Source: Methylococcales bacterium (GTDB lineage Bacteria; Pseudomonadota; Gammaproteobacteria; Methylococcales; Methylomonadaceae). Taken from it: DNA of 44,754 bases. The position numbers and the translations under genes are program-made. This document shows, one piece after another, positions 1-8,449 of the stretch (its first letter is position 1; each line of letters starts with the position of its first letter). Below the pieces are notes generated by a model. It worked only from the letters and a program-made list of their open reading frames with translations. It was not told where the DNA came from and made no database searches. Where the stretch lies: positions 1 through 44,754 of the forward strand of contig JAQTPT010000033.1 in assembly GCA_028712795.1 (NCBI GenBank), given 5' to 3'.

Positions 1-2
1 TT

Positions 3-122
3 AGCGTTATTGAAACATGCCGTGTTCGCCAACAGTCGCCCTGGATTTATTTGGCGGCGGCAATTCGTCAAAGGCGGGCGGGGTTTTCTGTGCCGAGGCT
101 TCCTTTAGTTAAGGGGGTCTGA
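3..122 (+). pseudogene. C-terminal tail of an IS66-like transposase (partial)
   Basis: An open frame enters from the left edge and ends in TGA at 120-122. It encodes 39 residues beginning SVIETCRVRQQSPW and continuing with IYLAAAIRQRRAGF. This pattern (ETC, then SPW.YL, then IRQRR and a proline-containing end) resembles the extreme C-terminus of IS66-type TnpC transposases. Only the tail is in the window, so it cannot be told whether the upstream gene is intact. The family call rests on pattern memory of a short piece. Confidence 0.5.
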
Positions 123-130
123 ATAATCAC

Positions 131-400
131 TTACAAACCATTGGCATGGGTTAATCTGAGCACGCCCGGATCGGAAGGCCTGTTTGCAGAGAGTGATGCA
201 TCATCAGCAAGCAGCTTTACCGGAACCAGTTGACTGGAGTGTTTTGCTACCGCAGAATCCGAACTGAATTTCTTTTTGTAGTAGCTGAAAATATGCGGCT
301 TAATGCCATGCTCTTTACAATACACAGCCTGGGTTAAGTCACTGGCTTGCCAGTGGGTAATATGGCCTTGCATAGTAGCGTGATTTTGATAGGGACTCAT
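131..400 (-). CDS. IS66-type accessory protein TnpA (possibly truncated)
   Basis: This 89-aa protein carries the helix-turn-helix-like TnpA pattern of IS66 elements: HWQASDLTQAVYCKEHGI followed by an aromatic-rich FSYYKKKF segment. TnpA is needed with TnpB and TnpC for IS66 transposition and probably binds element ends. The usual C-terminal stretch after the 'LRLTHANG' motif is missing because a stop follows at once, so it may be 3' truncated. It lies convergent with the transposase tail at 3-122, so the two are not from one intact copy. No tnpB is present. Start is ATG at 398-400; an imperfectly placed inverted repeat (gcttcc/ggaagc, 405-428) lies just upstream. Confidence 0.6.
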   Translation of the reverse strand: MSPYQNHATMQGHITHWQASDLTQAVYCKEHGIKPHIFSYYKKKFSSDSAVAKHSSQLVPVKLLADDASLSANRPSDPGVLRLTHANGL

Positions 401-488
401 GAATGCTTCCGGTATTTTGTTAGGAAGCGGTAGTTTGCTCTGATATTAAAGGCTTTAGTATGTGTGCTTTAATTGACGGTTACTTAAG

Positions 489-883
489 GCCATTACCGAC
501 AATGGCAAGCGGGTACGCTTCTATTCGACGATTGATCTGGTCACGCTGCTGGAACGGGGAAAAGCTGCCGGCAATCAAGGTAAGCTGGCGTATCGGTTGA
601 TGCAAGTGGACTTGGTTATCCTGGATGAATTGGGTTATTTACCGTTCTCTCAAGCGGGCGGCGCCTTGCTGTTTCATTTGCTATCCAGGCTATACGAACG
701 AACCAGCGTCATCATTACCACCAACCTGACTTTTGCCGAATGGTCTGCGTGTTCGGCGACGCCAAGATGACAACCGCCTTGCTGGACAGGCTTACGCACC
801 ATTGCTACATCATCGAAACCGGCAATGAATCATACCGCTTGCGGCACAGCACTCAACAAGCCAAAGCGCGTATACAAGCATGA
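489..883 (+). pseudogene. istB: Truncated, frameshifted IS21-family ATPase IstB
   Basis: IstB is the AAA+ helper ATPase of IS21 elements, which activates the transposase IstA. The fragment begins without a start codon inside the ATPase domain (KAITDNGKRVRFYSTIDL), so the N-terminal part with Walker A is gone. It keeps the Walker B region [11 protein letters not shown] and [13 protein letters not shown]. One base is missing at about 747-749, after the EWS codons; the conserved [18 protein letters not shown] continues in the next frame and ends at TGA 881-883. Both the 5' truncation and the frameshift make it non-functional. No istA is visible. Confidence 0.85.
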
Positions 884-1049
884 GAGCAAGCCAAGCGAGG
901 CAATAGCCAAAACAAGCCTGATGAGGAAATACCAGAGGAGAATAACTTTTAAATAAAGCATCGAAACGGATAACAAAGCCACCCTTCGGTTGTCCGTTTC
1001 GATTACACTTATCCACAGCCGGATACCTCAAAACCCGGCTTCGCCCCCT

Positions 1050-1090
1050 GGTCAAATTTCAACCGGTATCGGTGGTCAGTTTTCATCCGG
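1050..1090. repeat. Paired 17-bp repeats resembling an IS21-family end
   Basis: Two near-identical 17-mers, ggtcaaatttcaaccgg (1050-1066) and ggtcagttttcatccgg (1074-1090), lie 24 bases apart just downstream of the istB remnant. IS21-type elements carry repeated transposase-binding sites of this kind at their ends. The IS border therefore probably lies close to 1090-1105, about 20-35 bases from the end of the outer-membrane protein gene. Confidence 0.6.
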
Positions 1091-1124
1091 CGTCAACAGG
1101 TGACCAATAATAGTTTTGACGGCA

Positions 1125-2474
1125 CTAAAATTCTAGCCGTGCACCGGCGGTGAATCCATGGCTGGTTACCCGGTTATAGCCTAATAATGTTTGATAATTA
1201 AACAATAACTGAACTCCTCCCCGTAAAACGCTGGACACGCCAGCCCCAAAAATAGCAAAATCCCGGTCAGGACTGTTAGTAACAGCATTAAATGAAATGA
1301 AATTGGGGTCAGCGCTGTATCTTGCTGTTATGTTGCGGCTGCCATTCATAAATTCGTGATTCCAGGAAAATGATGTCCGGGGGGTAATCACTCCGAATGA
1401 TTGACTAAAAGCATAGGAGATTTGTCCACCAAAACTGGATTGAAGAGATTCGAATTTTTGTTTATCAACAGCTAAATTTAATCCATATGCACCCTGCTCA
1501 GTATAAGAGTCTATTTGTCCATGAAGGTAATTTACGCGTGCGATTGGACTCATAATAAGCGCTGCTTTATGAAAATTATAACCCAATCCAAGAGCGGCAG
1601 AATATTGATCTCCATTTGGATTTGATGAGGCAGTCCGGTTGGCGCCTCCTGTAGAGCTTGAGTTATTTGACAGAATAACAACGCTCCGTTTAGCATCATA
1701 GTTACTCCAGCCATAAGTAAATGAACCGTCCACGTAAAAATCTTTAATATCATAGGTTGAAAACAACGAAACATTATAGACATCAGCATTGATGTTGCCA
1801 CCAGCAACATCAATGCTTCTGAGGAAATCGGAGCTTATGCGGGTATATCCACCTGCCATACCCGCCAGAAAATGATCAGTAATTCGATAGTCTGCTCCCA
1901 AAAGCACACCTGCATTATTAAAATTTGCGGCATTTTCCTGAGTAGTAGCTTTTATATCGCCAAAACCGCCTACACCATTCATGAACGTCCCCAAACGCTT
2001 TGAAAGGAGAGAGCCCTTCTCATCACCGCTGCCGCCACCGAGATTAAAGTAATGTAAATCGAACAAATGGGAATTGATAGCCGAAACTTGACCGGATAAA
2101 GTGTTGGTCGATATTTTCGAGGGTGTCGCCATTTCTTCCGTAGCGACATTTTGCAAGGCAGAGCCAAGACCTGCACTGCTAAGCCCAAGACTATTACGGG
2201 TTGGACCATTATTTTGAATTTGATTGCCACTTTGGATCATTGCATTACACTGGTTGAATAGATCCTGCTGTGCGCTTTGAGGGTTTGAAGCTATTTTATT
2301 GGTGGGAGCCAAGCCGGTACAGACCGATTGAATCGCCGCGCCTGTTACAGATTGCAAGGATGTAAGCCCAGGAGTGGCCGCTAGTTGCGCCGCATTTGCA
2401 CTCGACAGAGCAAAAAAATAAGGGATTAAAACAGCGGAATATCTTAAACTTTGTAGGTTATGTAATAGGCTCAT
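1125..2474 (-). CDS. Autotransporter-type beta-barrel outer membrane protein
   Basis: This 449-aa protein begins with a signal peptide (hydrophobic core with PYFFALSSANA, likely cut near residue 29). Residues about 30-130 are Ser/Asn/Gln-rich and may form a short passenger or plug. The remainder shows alternating aromatic/hydrophobic strands (e.g. LLGADYRITDHFLAG, DFYVDGSFTYGWSNYDAK, GLGYNFHKAALIMSP) and ends GARLEF, with a terminal Phe as expected for BAM substrates. This fits the roughly 12-strand autotransporter beta-domain family (PF03797-like). It is the last gene of the left minus-strand module. A GAGG ribosome-binding site precedes the ATG. Its function is unknown: adhesion, esterase display or a plain porin-like role are all possible, and no passenger catalytic motif is visible. 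Confidence 0.75.
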   Translation of the reverse strand: MSLLHNLQSLRYSAVLIPYFFALSSANAAQLAATPGLTSLQSVTGAAIQSVCTGLAPTNKIASNPQSAQQDLFNQCNAMIQSGNQIQNNGPTRNSLGLSSAGLGSALQNVATEEMATPSKISTNTLSGQVSAINSHLFDLHYFNLGGGSGDEKGSLLSKRLGTFMNGVGGFGDIKATTQENAANFNNAGVLLGADYRITDHFLAGMAGGYTRISSDFLRSIDVAGGNINADVYNVSLFSTYDIKDFYVDGSFTYGWSNYDAKRSVVILSNNSSSTGGANRTASSNPNGDQYSAALGLGYNFHKAALIMSPIARVNYLHGQIDSYTEQGAYGLNLAVDKQKFESLQSSFGGQISYAFSQSFGVITPRTSFSWNHEFMNGSRNITARYSADPNFISFNAVTNSPDRDFAIFGAGVSSVLRGGVQLLFNYQTLLGYNRVTSHGFTAGARLEF

Positions 2475-2640
2475 GGCAATACCTCGTTTTAACTTTAAAA
2501 AAATTTTTTTAATAATAACAACTTCAAAGGGAATTTAGCCAGATATTTAAGTCCGACATGCTTAATCCATAATTGCCCACCCCTTTAAAATTGCAATCAA
2601 TATTGAGTTCATTATTAAGCAAGGTATTGTTAAATAACCT

Positions 2641-4668
2641 TTATTTAGGCCTAAAGAAAAACTCGCCTCCTTCGTGCCCCGCATGCTCAATAGGTGCATA
2701 TTCAGGCACCTGAACCTGTTCATTACCATTCCGTTGTGTTGCGACCACAACATCCGCCGATACATTGCGATATAATCCTTGCCCCTCCATAAAATGGTTG
2801 TTATTTTGTAACTCCTTGATAAAGGCATTGGCAAAAACCGAGTGATGCCCATCGCCTCCGCCGTCCAACACCGGCTTCAATCCTCCAGAGGTAAGAGCTG
2901 TTCTGGACTTCGTCATTAATAGCGTCTTCACCCATTCTGTTTTTTTCGCCTGACTCATACCCGCATCGAGATGAGGTATTGCAGCACGCGTTAATGCTGC
3001 GGAATAGCAAGAATCAGAAACCACCAGAATATGCCTAGGCGACATCGCATTCAGAATATCGGTAATTGATACAGTAGAAATCCAGTTCGCGTCACTGTTA
3101 AGTTCTGCATCTACAGGTAGCCAATGACCACGCTTGTTAACTTTATCCAGCACGCCATGGCCGGCATAATAAATCAACAAATTATCATCTTCTGTCAACT
3201 GCTCCCGCAGCTTGTTCAACGCAGTGAGAATTTGATAACGATTAGCATTGATCAGCAGCGTGGTTTTAAAATCATATTTTTCCCGCAATATTTTATCCAC
3301 ATCGCGGGCATCGGCGTCCGGTGTATCCAGTGATGGAATTTTCTCGTATTTCTGGTTACCGATAATGAGTGCGTAATATTTTCCAAAGTCGATATTTGTT
3401 GCAAAGATATCATCATTCGAGGAGTTAACCTCCTCGGAAGGTCGAGGAATGGTTCTTGCCGAAACGCTGTTTATCTTATTTATTTCTTGCTGTAATTTTT
3501 GTTTTTCGCCTTGCAATTGACTGATAAGAGCTTGTGATTGCGCCAATTTAATTTGCATGTCTTGGCTCTTATTTACATTGGCAGCTTGAGAAAAACTGTT
3601 AGCATCGACTTTACTATAGCTCTTTTGGGCTTCCAGCAATTTCTTCTCGGTACCAGCCAACCTCGCTTCAGCATTTACCAATTTTAATTGCACATCACTG
3701 GTTGCAGTTTGCTGGCTTTTGAGCTGATCGGAAAGTTGTTTGGCGCGTTTTTCCGTTTCTTCGAGACTCAGCGCCAAGCTATTTACCTTAAGCTGAGACT
3801 GACTATTTAATTCAGAAATTTGCTGTTGTAAAACGGCCAGCTCATTATCTTTTTGAGCCATTATTTTTTCCAGCCTGATGCTTTCTGTTGCATTGCCTTT
3901 TGCCTGAGCATCTTCCAATCTGGATTTGGTTTTATCCCTCTCATTTTGAAACAGTTGCTGCTTTTCCTGAGTTTCCTTAAGCTGCCTCTGCGTCTTAGAT
4001 AACTGTTCGGCCAATACTTTGGTCTGGCTACGACTATTATCCAGTTCGTGTTTTAGCGCTTGAATCTCTGCAACCAGCTTATTATCGGAAGAAGTAGCGA
4101 TCGGTGAAGTATAAGGTAAGCCCTTTTTTTCCAAACCGGACGCTTTTCGATACCACTCCATCGCAGTAGATAAATTCTTTTCTACACCCAAGCCTTTTTC
4201 GTAAAGATTCCCCAAATTAATTTCCGCGCGGCTGTAGCCCTGCGCCGATGCCTTGCGATACCAATCTGCCGCTGATTTATAGTCTGGTTGAACTCCCAGT
4301 CCTTTTTCGTAGATTTCACCGGTATAAGTCTGTGCTTCAGGGTCGCCTGCCTGTGCTTTGGGTAACCATACAGCCAAGGAAGTCGCATAATTGGCGCGGT
4401 CATAGGCGATATATTCACCACCTCGAATTTCGCAGTCGACTGCAGAGGTTTTAATAGCCAATCGTGCCGTAAGAAAGATCATGTTGCTGCCAAGTTTTCT
4501 AATTTGTCCAGGCAGTAAACAGTCAACGATATACATCTTGTCGGCGTCGCCCCTTTGCTCTACTCTCGCAATATCATTCGTTCGCTCCCCTGCCCCAGGA
4601 ACCGCCGAACAGCCAACCAGTAAAACCAGACTTAACATCCTCAGCAATGATAATGATATCGTTTTCAT
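2641..4668 (-). CDS. Lipoprotein with Sel1 repeats, coiled coil and C-terminal caspase-like (C14) domain
   Basis: This 675-aa protein has a lipoprotein signal ending LVGC (Cys20, followed by Ser, so outer-membrane sorting is expected). Residues about 103-178 hold two Sel1-like repeats (AQTYTGEIYEKGLGV, AEINLGNLYEKGLGV). Residues about 195-400 form a long Gln/Lys/Glu-rich coiled coil. Residues 430-670 form a caspase/metacaspase-like peptidase C14 domain with the catalytic His504 in YYAGHG and Cys554 in SDSCYSA. Both members of the dyad are present, so an active Arg/Lys- or Asp-type cysteine peptidase is plausible. The coiled coil could span the periplasm or bring about oligomerisation. It sits downstream of the kinase, OmpA and hydrolase genes on the same strand. 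Substrate unknown. Confident in domains, not in role. Confidence 0.85.
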   Translation of the reverse strand: MKTISLSLLRMLSLVLLVGCSAVPGAGERTNDIARVEQRGDADKMYIVDCLLPGQIRKLGSNMIFLTARLAIKTSAVDCEIRGGEYIAYDRANYATSLAVWLPKAQAGDPEAQTYTGEIYEKGLGVQPDYKSAADWYRKASAQGYSRAEINLGNLYEKGLGVEKNLSTAMEWYRKASGLEKKGLPYTSPIATSSDNKLVAEIQALKHELDNSRSQTKVLAEQLSKTQRQLKETQEKQQLFQNERDKTKSRLEDAQAKGNATESIRLEKIMAQKDNELAVLQQQISELNSQSQLKVNSLALSLEETEKRAKQLSDQLKSQQTATSDVQLKLVNAEARLAGTEKKLLEAQKSYSKVDANSFSQAANVNKSQDMQIKLAQSQALISQLQGEKQKLQQEINKINSVSARTIPRPSEEVNSSNDDIFATNIDFGKYYALIIGNQKYEKIPSLDTPDADARDVDKILREKYDFKTTLLINANRYQILTALNKLREQLTEDDNLLIYYAGHGVLDKVNKRGHWLPVDAELNSDANWISTVSITDILNAMSPRHILVVSDSCYSAALTRAAIPHLDAGMSQAKKTEWVKTLLMTKSRTALTSGGLKPVLDGGGDGHHSVFANAFIKELQNNNHFMEGQGLYRNVSADVVVATQRNGNEQVQVPEYAPIEHAGHEGGEFFFRPK

Positions 4669-4809
4669 TATTACACTTCCCCCAATTGTTTCAAACCACC
4701 TGTAGAGTACCGCATAGTTATCGGAACATCATCTAAAATTTTTTCAAATTTGCTTCGTTCGATTTGACTTTATAGACACCGCGTAGTTATTGCCGTAGAG
4801 ACCGAGATA

Positions 4810-5640
4810 TTATTTATCCGAGGAACTTAAATCAGAAAGCATCTTCAGCATCTCCGGCCATTTATACTCCCAACAACAGTGATGATCAAATTCAGGGTAA
4901 ATCGTAAAATGGGCATAGGGCTGACGGACTGCAAACCGGTAAACAAGAGCCGGTGGAATGTTTTGATCTCTTCCGCCCTGAAAATGCATTTGAGTAATAC
5001 GCTTGTCGAGCTTTGCCAGCAGTGCTGGATTCAATGAACCCGACAGAGCCCTGAAATGGTGTTGCTGAATCCATGCCTCGGTATCGAGGTTGCCAGCCAA
5101 AGTCACCACTGCTGTGATATTCATTAACCGGCCGGCAAGCAGCATCGCCAAGGCGCCTCCCCCGCTATGTCCGATTAATACTACAGAAGCATCTTTGTAT
5201 CTGGGCATAAGCCGTTCGAGTGCAGCAGCCATGCTATCTACAACTTCGGGAGCGAAACGACCTTCTGTCCACCACCAGTGATTACAGGGCTGAATTTGTG
5301 CAAATCCGAAATAGCAGGGGCGAGCGAGATAAATAGAAGGCTCGGTGTCTTGCGCCATCAACCGGAGCACTAGGGGATTGCGTGGAGTCGGATCGGGTGA
5401 TACCGTGTCGGGAAGCACCCAGGGCAGGCCGTCGCCCTCAATGTATACATGCAAGTTTCCTGAACGCGTCGTTGCATTGTTGAGGTAAATGCGATGAGGG
5501 AAAATCGTTCCCCAAACTGTCAACCGTCCAAAACCGTAGCCAGCCGCTTCTTTATCTACACGAATCGCCGGTTCAGCGCAGGCCGCGCAGATCATGCTGA
5601 TCAGGAACGCCATCCATACATTGATAGTGCAATTAGACAT
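4810..5640 (-). CDS. Secreted alpha/beta-hydrolase (lipase/esterase-like), possible lipoprotein
   Basis: This 276-aa protein has an N-terminal hydrophobic signal (MAFLISMICAACAEP); Cys21 could be lipidated, though the lipobox is weak. The core shows alpha/beta-hydrolase features: oxyanion-type HVYIEGDG at 64-71, nucleophile elbow GHSGG with Ser159, probable acid Asp225 in GGRDQNIPP, and His253/His254 in FDHHCCW as candidate catalytic bases. Several Cys residues (CYFGF, QPCNHWWW, HHCCW) could form disulfides, as expected for a periplasmic or outer-membrane enzyme. It lies between the kinase and the caspase lipoprotein. T6SS clusters often encode lipases as effectors, but a Sec signal argues for an envelope enzyme rather than a needle cargo. 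Substrate cannot be told from sequence. Confidence 0.75.
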   Translation of the reverse strand: MSNCTINVWMAFLISMICAACAEPAIRVDKEAAGYGFGRLTVWGTIFPHRIYLNNATTRSGNLHVYIEGDGLPWVLPDTVSPDPTPRNPLVLRLMAQDTEPSIYLARPCYFGFAQIQPCNHWWWTEGRFAPEVVDSMAAALERLMPRYKDASVVLIGHSGGGALAMLLAGRLMNITAVVTLAGNLDTEAWIQQHHFRALSGSLNPALLAKLDKRITQMHFQGGRDQNIPPALVYRFAVRQPYAHFTIYPEFDHHCCWEYKWPEMLKMLSDLSSSDK

Positions 5641-5903
5641 TATCTGTCAGGTTTCACAAGGTTGTTGCATATAAATAAAGGCATGTTTTAAACATATCGG
5701 CTGAGATTTTAAATACTTCGGACGACAGTTTATACCGAATAATCACCAGCGTTCCAATCAAATTAACCTTACGAACTCTTGGAAGCCGGTTAAAAGATTT
5801 TCAAATTGTGGCTCTATGTGAAATACAATGGGTCACCCGCCATTCCGTATTCGCCAGGTTTCCTGCAACTCATTGGCTCATTGATTTGGGTTAATAACTC
5901 TGG

Positions 5904-7571
5904 TTACTGATGCAATGTATAGTGGATTTGTACCCACGAATACGAACTGTTTTGCACTGGTTGAGAAACACTGCCATCGTCGTTAAGCAATTCAATATTT
6001 TTTGAAAAAGGTTGTGCGCTAGCTACGATCGTTACAGTGCAGTTGCCAGAAGGTCCTTTCACAGGAACATTAAATCCTTTGGGGGGAAATAAATGTTCTT
6101 TGTTGGCAGGCAGTAATTTATCCGGCTGGCGGGGATTAGGCCGTAACGTTGTTACAACGCCCTTGGCATCACGATCAATGACTCGGACATACATAGGCTG
6201 TGCCAACCTAAAATTTAATTGAAAAGGCTCGCCATTTTTGTACTCAGGTTTCGATGTTTGTAGTTGTACGATGCCGTCACTGCTTGTGGAACTATGCCCA
6301 AGCTTACTGCTAATCGGTGTTGGTACTTGAGCCGGTAGCGCAGGCGCGATTACTGGACCCGATTTTTGAGCCGGAATAGGTCTGGGAACAAGGGTTGTGG
6401 CTTGGGTCGGGGCAGAAACTGGAGCAGGAGTTGTTGTCTGTGATGGTAGCTGTGTAATAACAGGAGGTTGTTCTAATCGAGAGTCGGATAGTTGTTTAAT
6501 ATCGATTGGCACTTTCCATAACGCCAGCCCTATGACAACAAGCACTCCACCCCCAATACCCAGGTATTTTACCCATGGGATTTTTACAGGCCTTAATTTG
6601 TCCAGCAACTCACGAACACTAGCTGTACGCTGATCTCTTTCAAAAGCCAAGGCTTTGTTTAGAGCTTCCATTTGTCGACTGTTTAAATCCTGTATGTGTG
6701 CCGCCTTATGGGTTTTTTGTTTGTAAAATTGTTTGCCCGTTAGTATTTCGTAGATCACACAACCAAAGGCATAAATATCATCACGGGGATCGGGCGGATA
6801 ATCTTTTTGCATTTCGGGAGAGGCATAAGCTACAGTTAATGCGCCTAGCTCATGTCCACCAAATTTAGTTTCATCCCCTTTGTTTTCGTTAACTTTGGAA
6901 GCAATGCCAAAATCCAACACTTTAACAATACCGTTATCAGTGATGATGACATTCCCGGGCTTGATGTCACGATGCACGATGTTGTTCTCATGAGCGTAAG
7001 CAAGTGCGTTGCCTATACCTGTAATAATGAACCATGCTTGAGCCAAACTTACCGGTGTACCCTTAAGATACTCACCGAGCGTTTTCCCGCTAAGGTATTC
7101 CATAGTCATGTAGACATACGGACCATCTCTGTCAAAGCCGTGAACTTTAATAATGTTCGGGCAGTTTGCAAGCATTTTGGTTCTGTCAAAGTCGCTGTAT
7201 AAAGACCTGACCAACTGTTTGTTCGCTGACAACTCAGGTTTCAGCACCTTGATGGCAACATAAGGGTCGCGTGCTTCTACTTCTTCCCAAACTTTATTAA
7301 GCGCTTTAAAAACCGTTCCCATACCGCCTTCGCCCAATAAGGCAACCAGTTCAAACGTATCTTTAACAACGCTACCTATCTCTAATTTAATATACGAGAG
7401 TGGATCATGATTAGGGGTGCTGCTTGTTATATGAGTTGTATCTTCATCAATGGGTCGCATTTGTGAAGATTCAGCGGGCGACTTCGGATTTAGTGTTAAC
7501 TCACTATTAGAATCTACCGGATTGACAATGGTGGCATCGTAATCATTAGTGACATTCGATTTTTCGATCAT
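5904..7571 (-). CDS. Membrane Ser/Thr protein kinase with C-terminal DUF4384 (PpkA-like)
   Basis: This 555-aa protein carries a complete Hanks-type kinase domain at about 74-330: glycine loop GEGGMGTV (80-87), VAIKVLKP with Lys108, catalytic loop HRDIKPGNV (Asp202, Asn207) and DFG (220-222). One membrane segment follows at about 336-353. A Pro/Thr-rich linker leads to a C-terminal beta-domain at about 430-545 (QTSKPEYKNGEPFQLNF, MYVRVIDRDAKG) that matches DUF4384. T6SS kinases (PpkA) phosphorylate the FHA protein to trigger firing, countered by PppA, which is encoded at 43662. Here the outer region is DUF4384 rather than the von Willebrand domain of Pseudomonas PpkA. DUF4384 often accompanies caspase-type proteins, and one is encoded two genes downstream. 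A 263-base spacer without a recognisable gene follows at 5641-5903. Confidence 0.88.
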   Translation of the reverse strand: MIEKSNVTNDYDATIVNPVDSNSELTLNPKSPAESSQMRPIDEDTTHITSSTPNHDPLSYIKLEIGSVVKDTFELVALLGEGGMGTVFKALNKVWEEVEARDPYVAIKVLKPELSANKQLVRSLYSDFDRTKMLANCPNIIKVHGFDRDGPYVYMTMEYLSGKTLGEYLKGTPVSLAQAWFIITGIGNALAYAHENNIVHRDIKPGNVIITDNGIVKVLDFGIASKVNENKGDETKFGGHELGALTVAYASPEMQKDYPPDPRDDIYAFGCVIYEILTGKQFYKQKTHKAAHIQDLNSRQMEALNKALAFERDQRTASVRELLDKLRPVKIPWVKYLGIGGGVLVVIGLALWKVPIDIKQLSDSRLEQPPVITQLPSQTTTPAPVSAPTQATTLVPRPIPAQKSGPVIAPALPAQVPTPISSKLGHSSTSSDGIVQLQTSKPEYKNGEPFQLNFRLAQPMYVRVIDRDAKGVVTTLRPNPRQPDKLLPANKEHLFPPKGFNVPVKGPSGNCTVTIVASAQPFSKNIELLNDDGSVSQPVQNSSYSWVQIHYTLHQ

Positions 7572-7615
7572 GAAACAATCAAGCCGCCTTAAGTATGATG
7601 TGTAAAAATAATTAT

Positions 7616-7661
7616 GACAAAACCCATCGCCCAGCCAGCTTACCGGGCGATCATTTTTGTC
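7616..7661 (-). terminator. Strong two-part hairpin between the OmpA-like and kinase genes
   Basis: An outer 7-bp stem (gacaaaa 7616-7622 with ttttgtc 7655-7661) encloses an inner 7-bp stem (atcgccc 7626-7632 with gggcgat 7645-7651), separated by three unpaired positions and closed by a 12-base loop. On the minus strand it lies just after the OmpA-like stop and ends in a T-rich arm, so it could be a terminator or an attenuator that lowers kinase expression. It is nearly symmetrical, so either strand could use it. Confidence 0.5.
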
Positions 7662-7673
7662 AATCTAATACGC

Positions 7674-8300
7674 CTATTTTGTGGCAACAATGCGCACCCG
7701 CCGATTAACTTCGCTTTGTGGATTTTTAGGGTCAAGCAATTCGCTTTTGCCTTTGCCAATAATCTGGATGCGATAGGGTTCAATATGAAATACATCAACC
7801 AAAAAACGTTTTACTGACTTAGCGCGTTCTTCAGACAGATTTTTGTTGTAAGCATAACCGCCAACGGCATCGGTATGACCTTCCACAACAAAGTCCAGAC
7901 CTTGTAATTTTTCAGAAGCCATAGCTTCACCCACGGGCTTGAGATAGTCCTTTGCTATGTCAGTCAGTTCTGCTGAGTTATAGCCAAAGAAAATTTCCAT
8001 AGACATAGCCGCCTCGGTGTTAGCTGTTTGTAGCGCCTTATGAATTATTTTTTTAATCTTTTTTTTGTCGGTCCTGGGAGCTCCTTCAAGACTACTCATG
8101 TCAATGGAACGTGATTTGCCGTTTTGATTTGTACCATCTTCAAAGCCGGCATCGTCTGCCCTTTTTGCAGCAGGACTAAGCGCTTCAATCACTTGATTGG
8201 TAGATGGCTTTGTTTTGCCAAAATAAGTTTCATCAGCATAAGCGATTTTAGTTAGCGCCATTATGCCCAACAGACAGAATAAAAGGTATTGTGTTTTCAT
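7674..8300 (-). CDS. OmpA-family peptidoglycan-binding protein
   Basis: This 208-aa protein has a signal peptide (MKTQYLLFCLLGIMALTKIAYA, cleavage near 22) and a C-terminal OmpA-like domain at about 100-208. The peptidoglycan-binding motif is clear: VVEGHTDAVGGYAYNKNLSEERA, then VNRRVRI. There is no lipobox or beta-barrel, so it is most likely a soluble or associated periplasmic protein anchoring something to the cell wall. It lies between the FHA-transglycosylase and the kinase genes. TssL at 37938 already carries its own OmpA domain, so this second one probably serves the accessory module. An unusual Lys-rich stretch (DKKKIKKIIHK) precedes the domain. Confidence 0.88.
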   Translation of the reverse strand: MKTQYLLFCLLGIMALTKIAYADETYFGKTKPSTNQVIEALSPAAKRADDAGFEDGTNQNGKSRSIDMSSLEGAPRTDKKKIKKIIHKALQTANTEAAMSMEIFFGYNSAELTDIAKDYLKPVGEAMASEKLQGLDFVVEGHTDAVGGYAYNKNLSEERAKSVKRFLVDVFHIEPYRIQIIGKGKSELLDPKNPQSEVNRRVRIVATK

Positions 8301-8449
8301 AAAAACCCCCCAAAAGAATATTAAATATAAAGATAATTATACAACCAAGCTAGTTTTTTATACATTTGACTAACCGACAGAGCTAATTCGTTAACCCAAA
8401 GAAATTAACAGCCACGAACCTAATCTGATGAGCGTTATTCCAGTGTCGA

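Noticed and set aside
810..1055. 81-codon minus-strand open frame over the istB remnant
   Set aside because: Shadow of the IS21 debris, without family resemblance.
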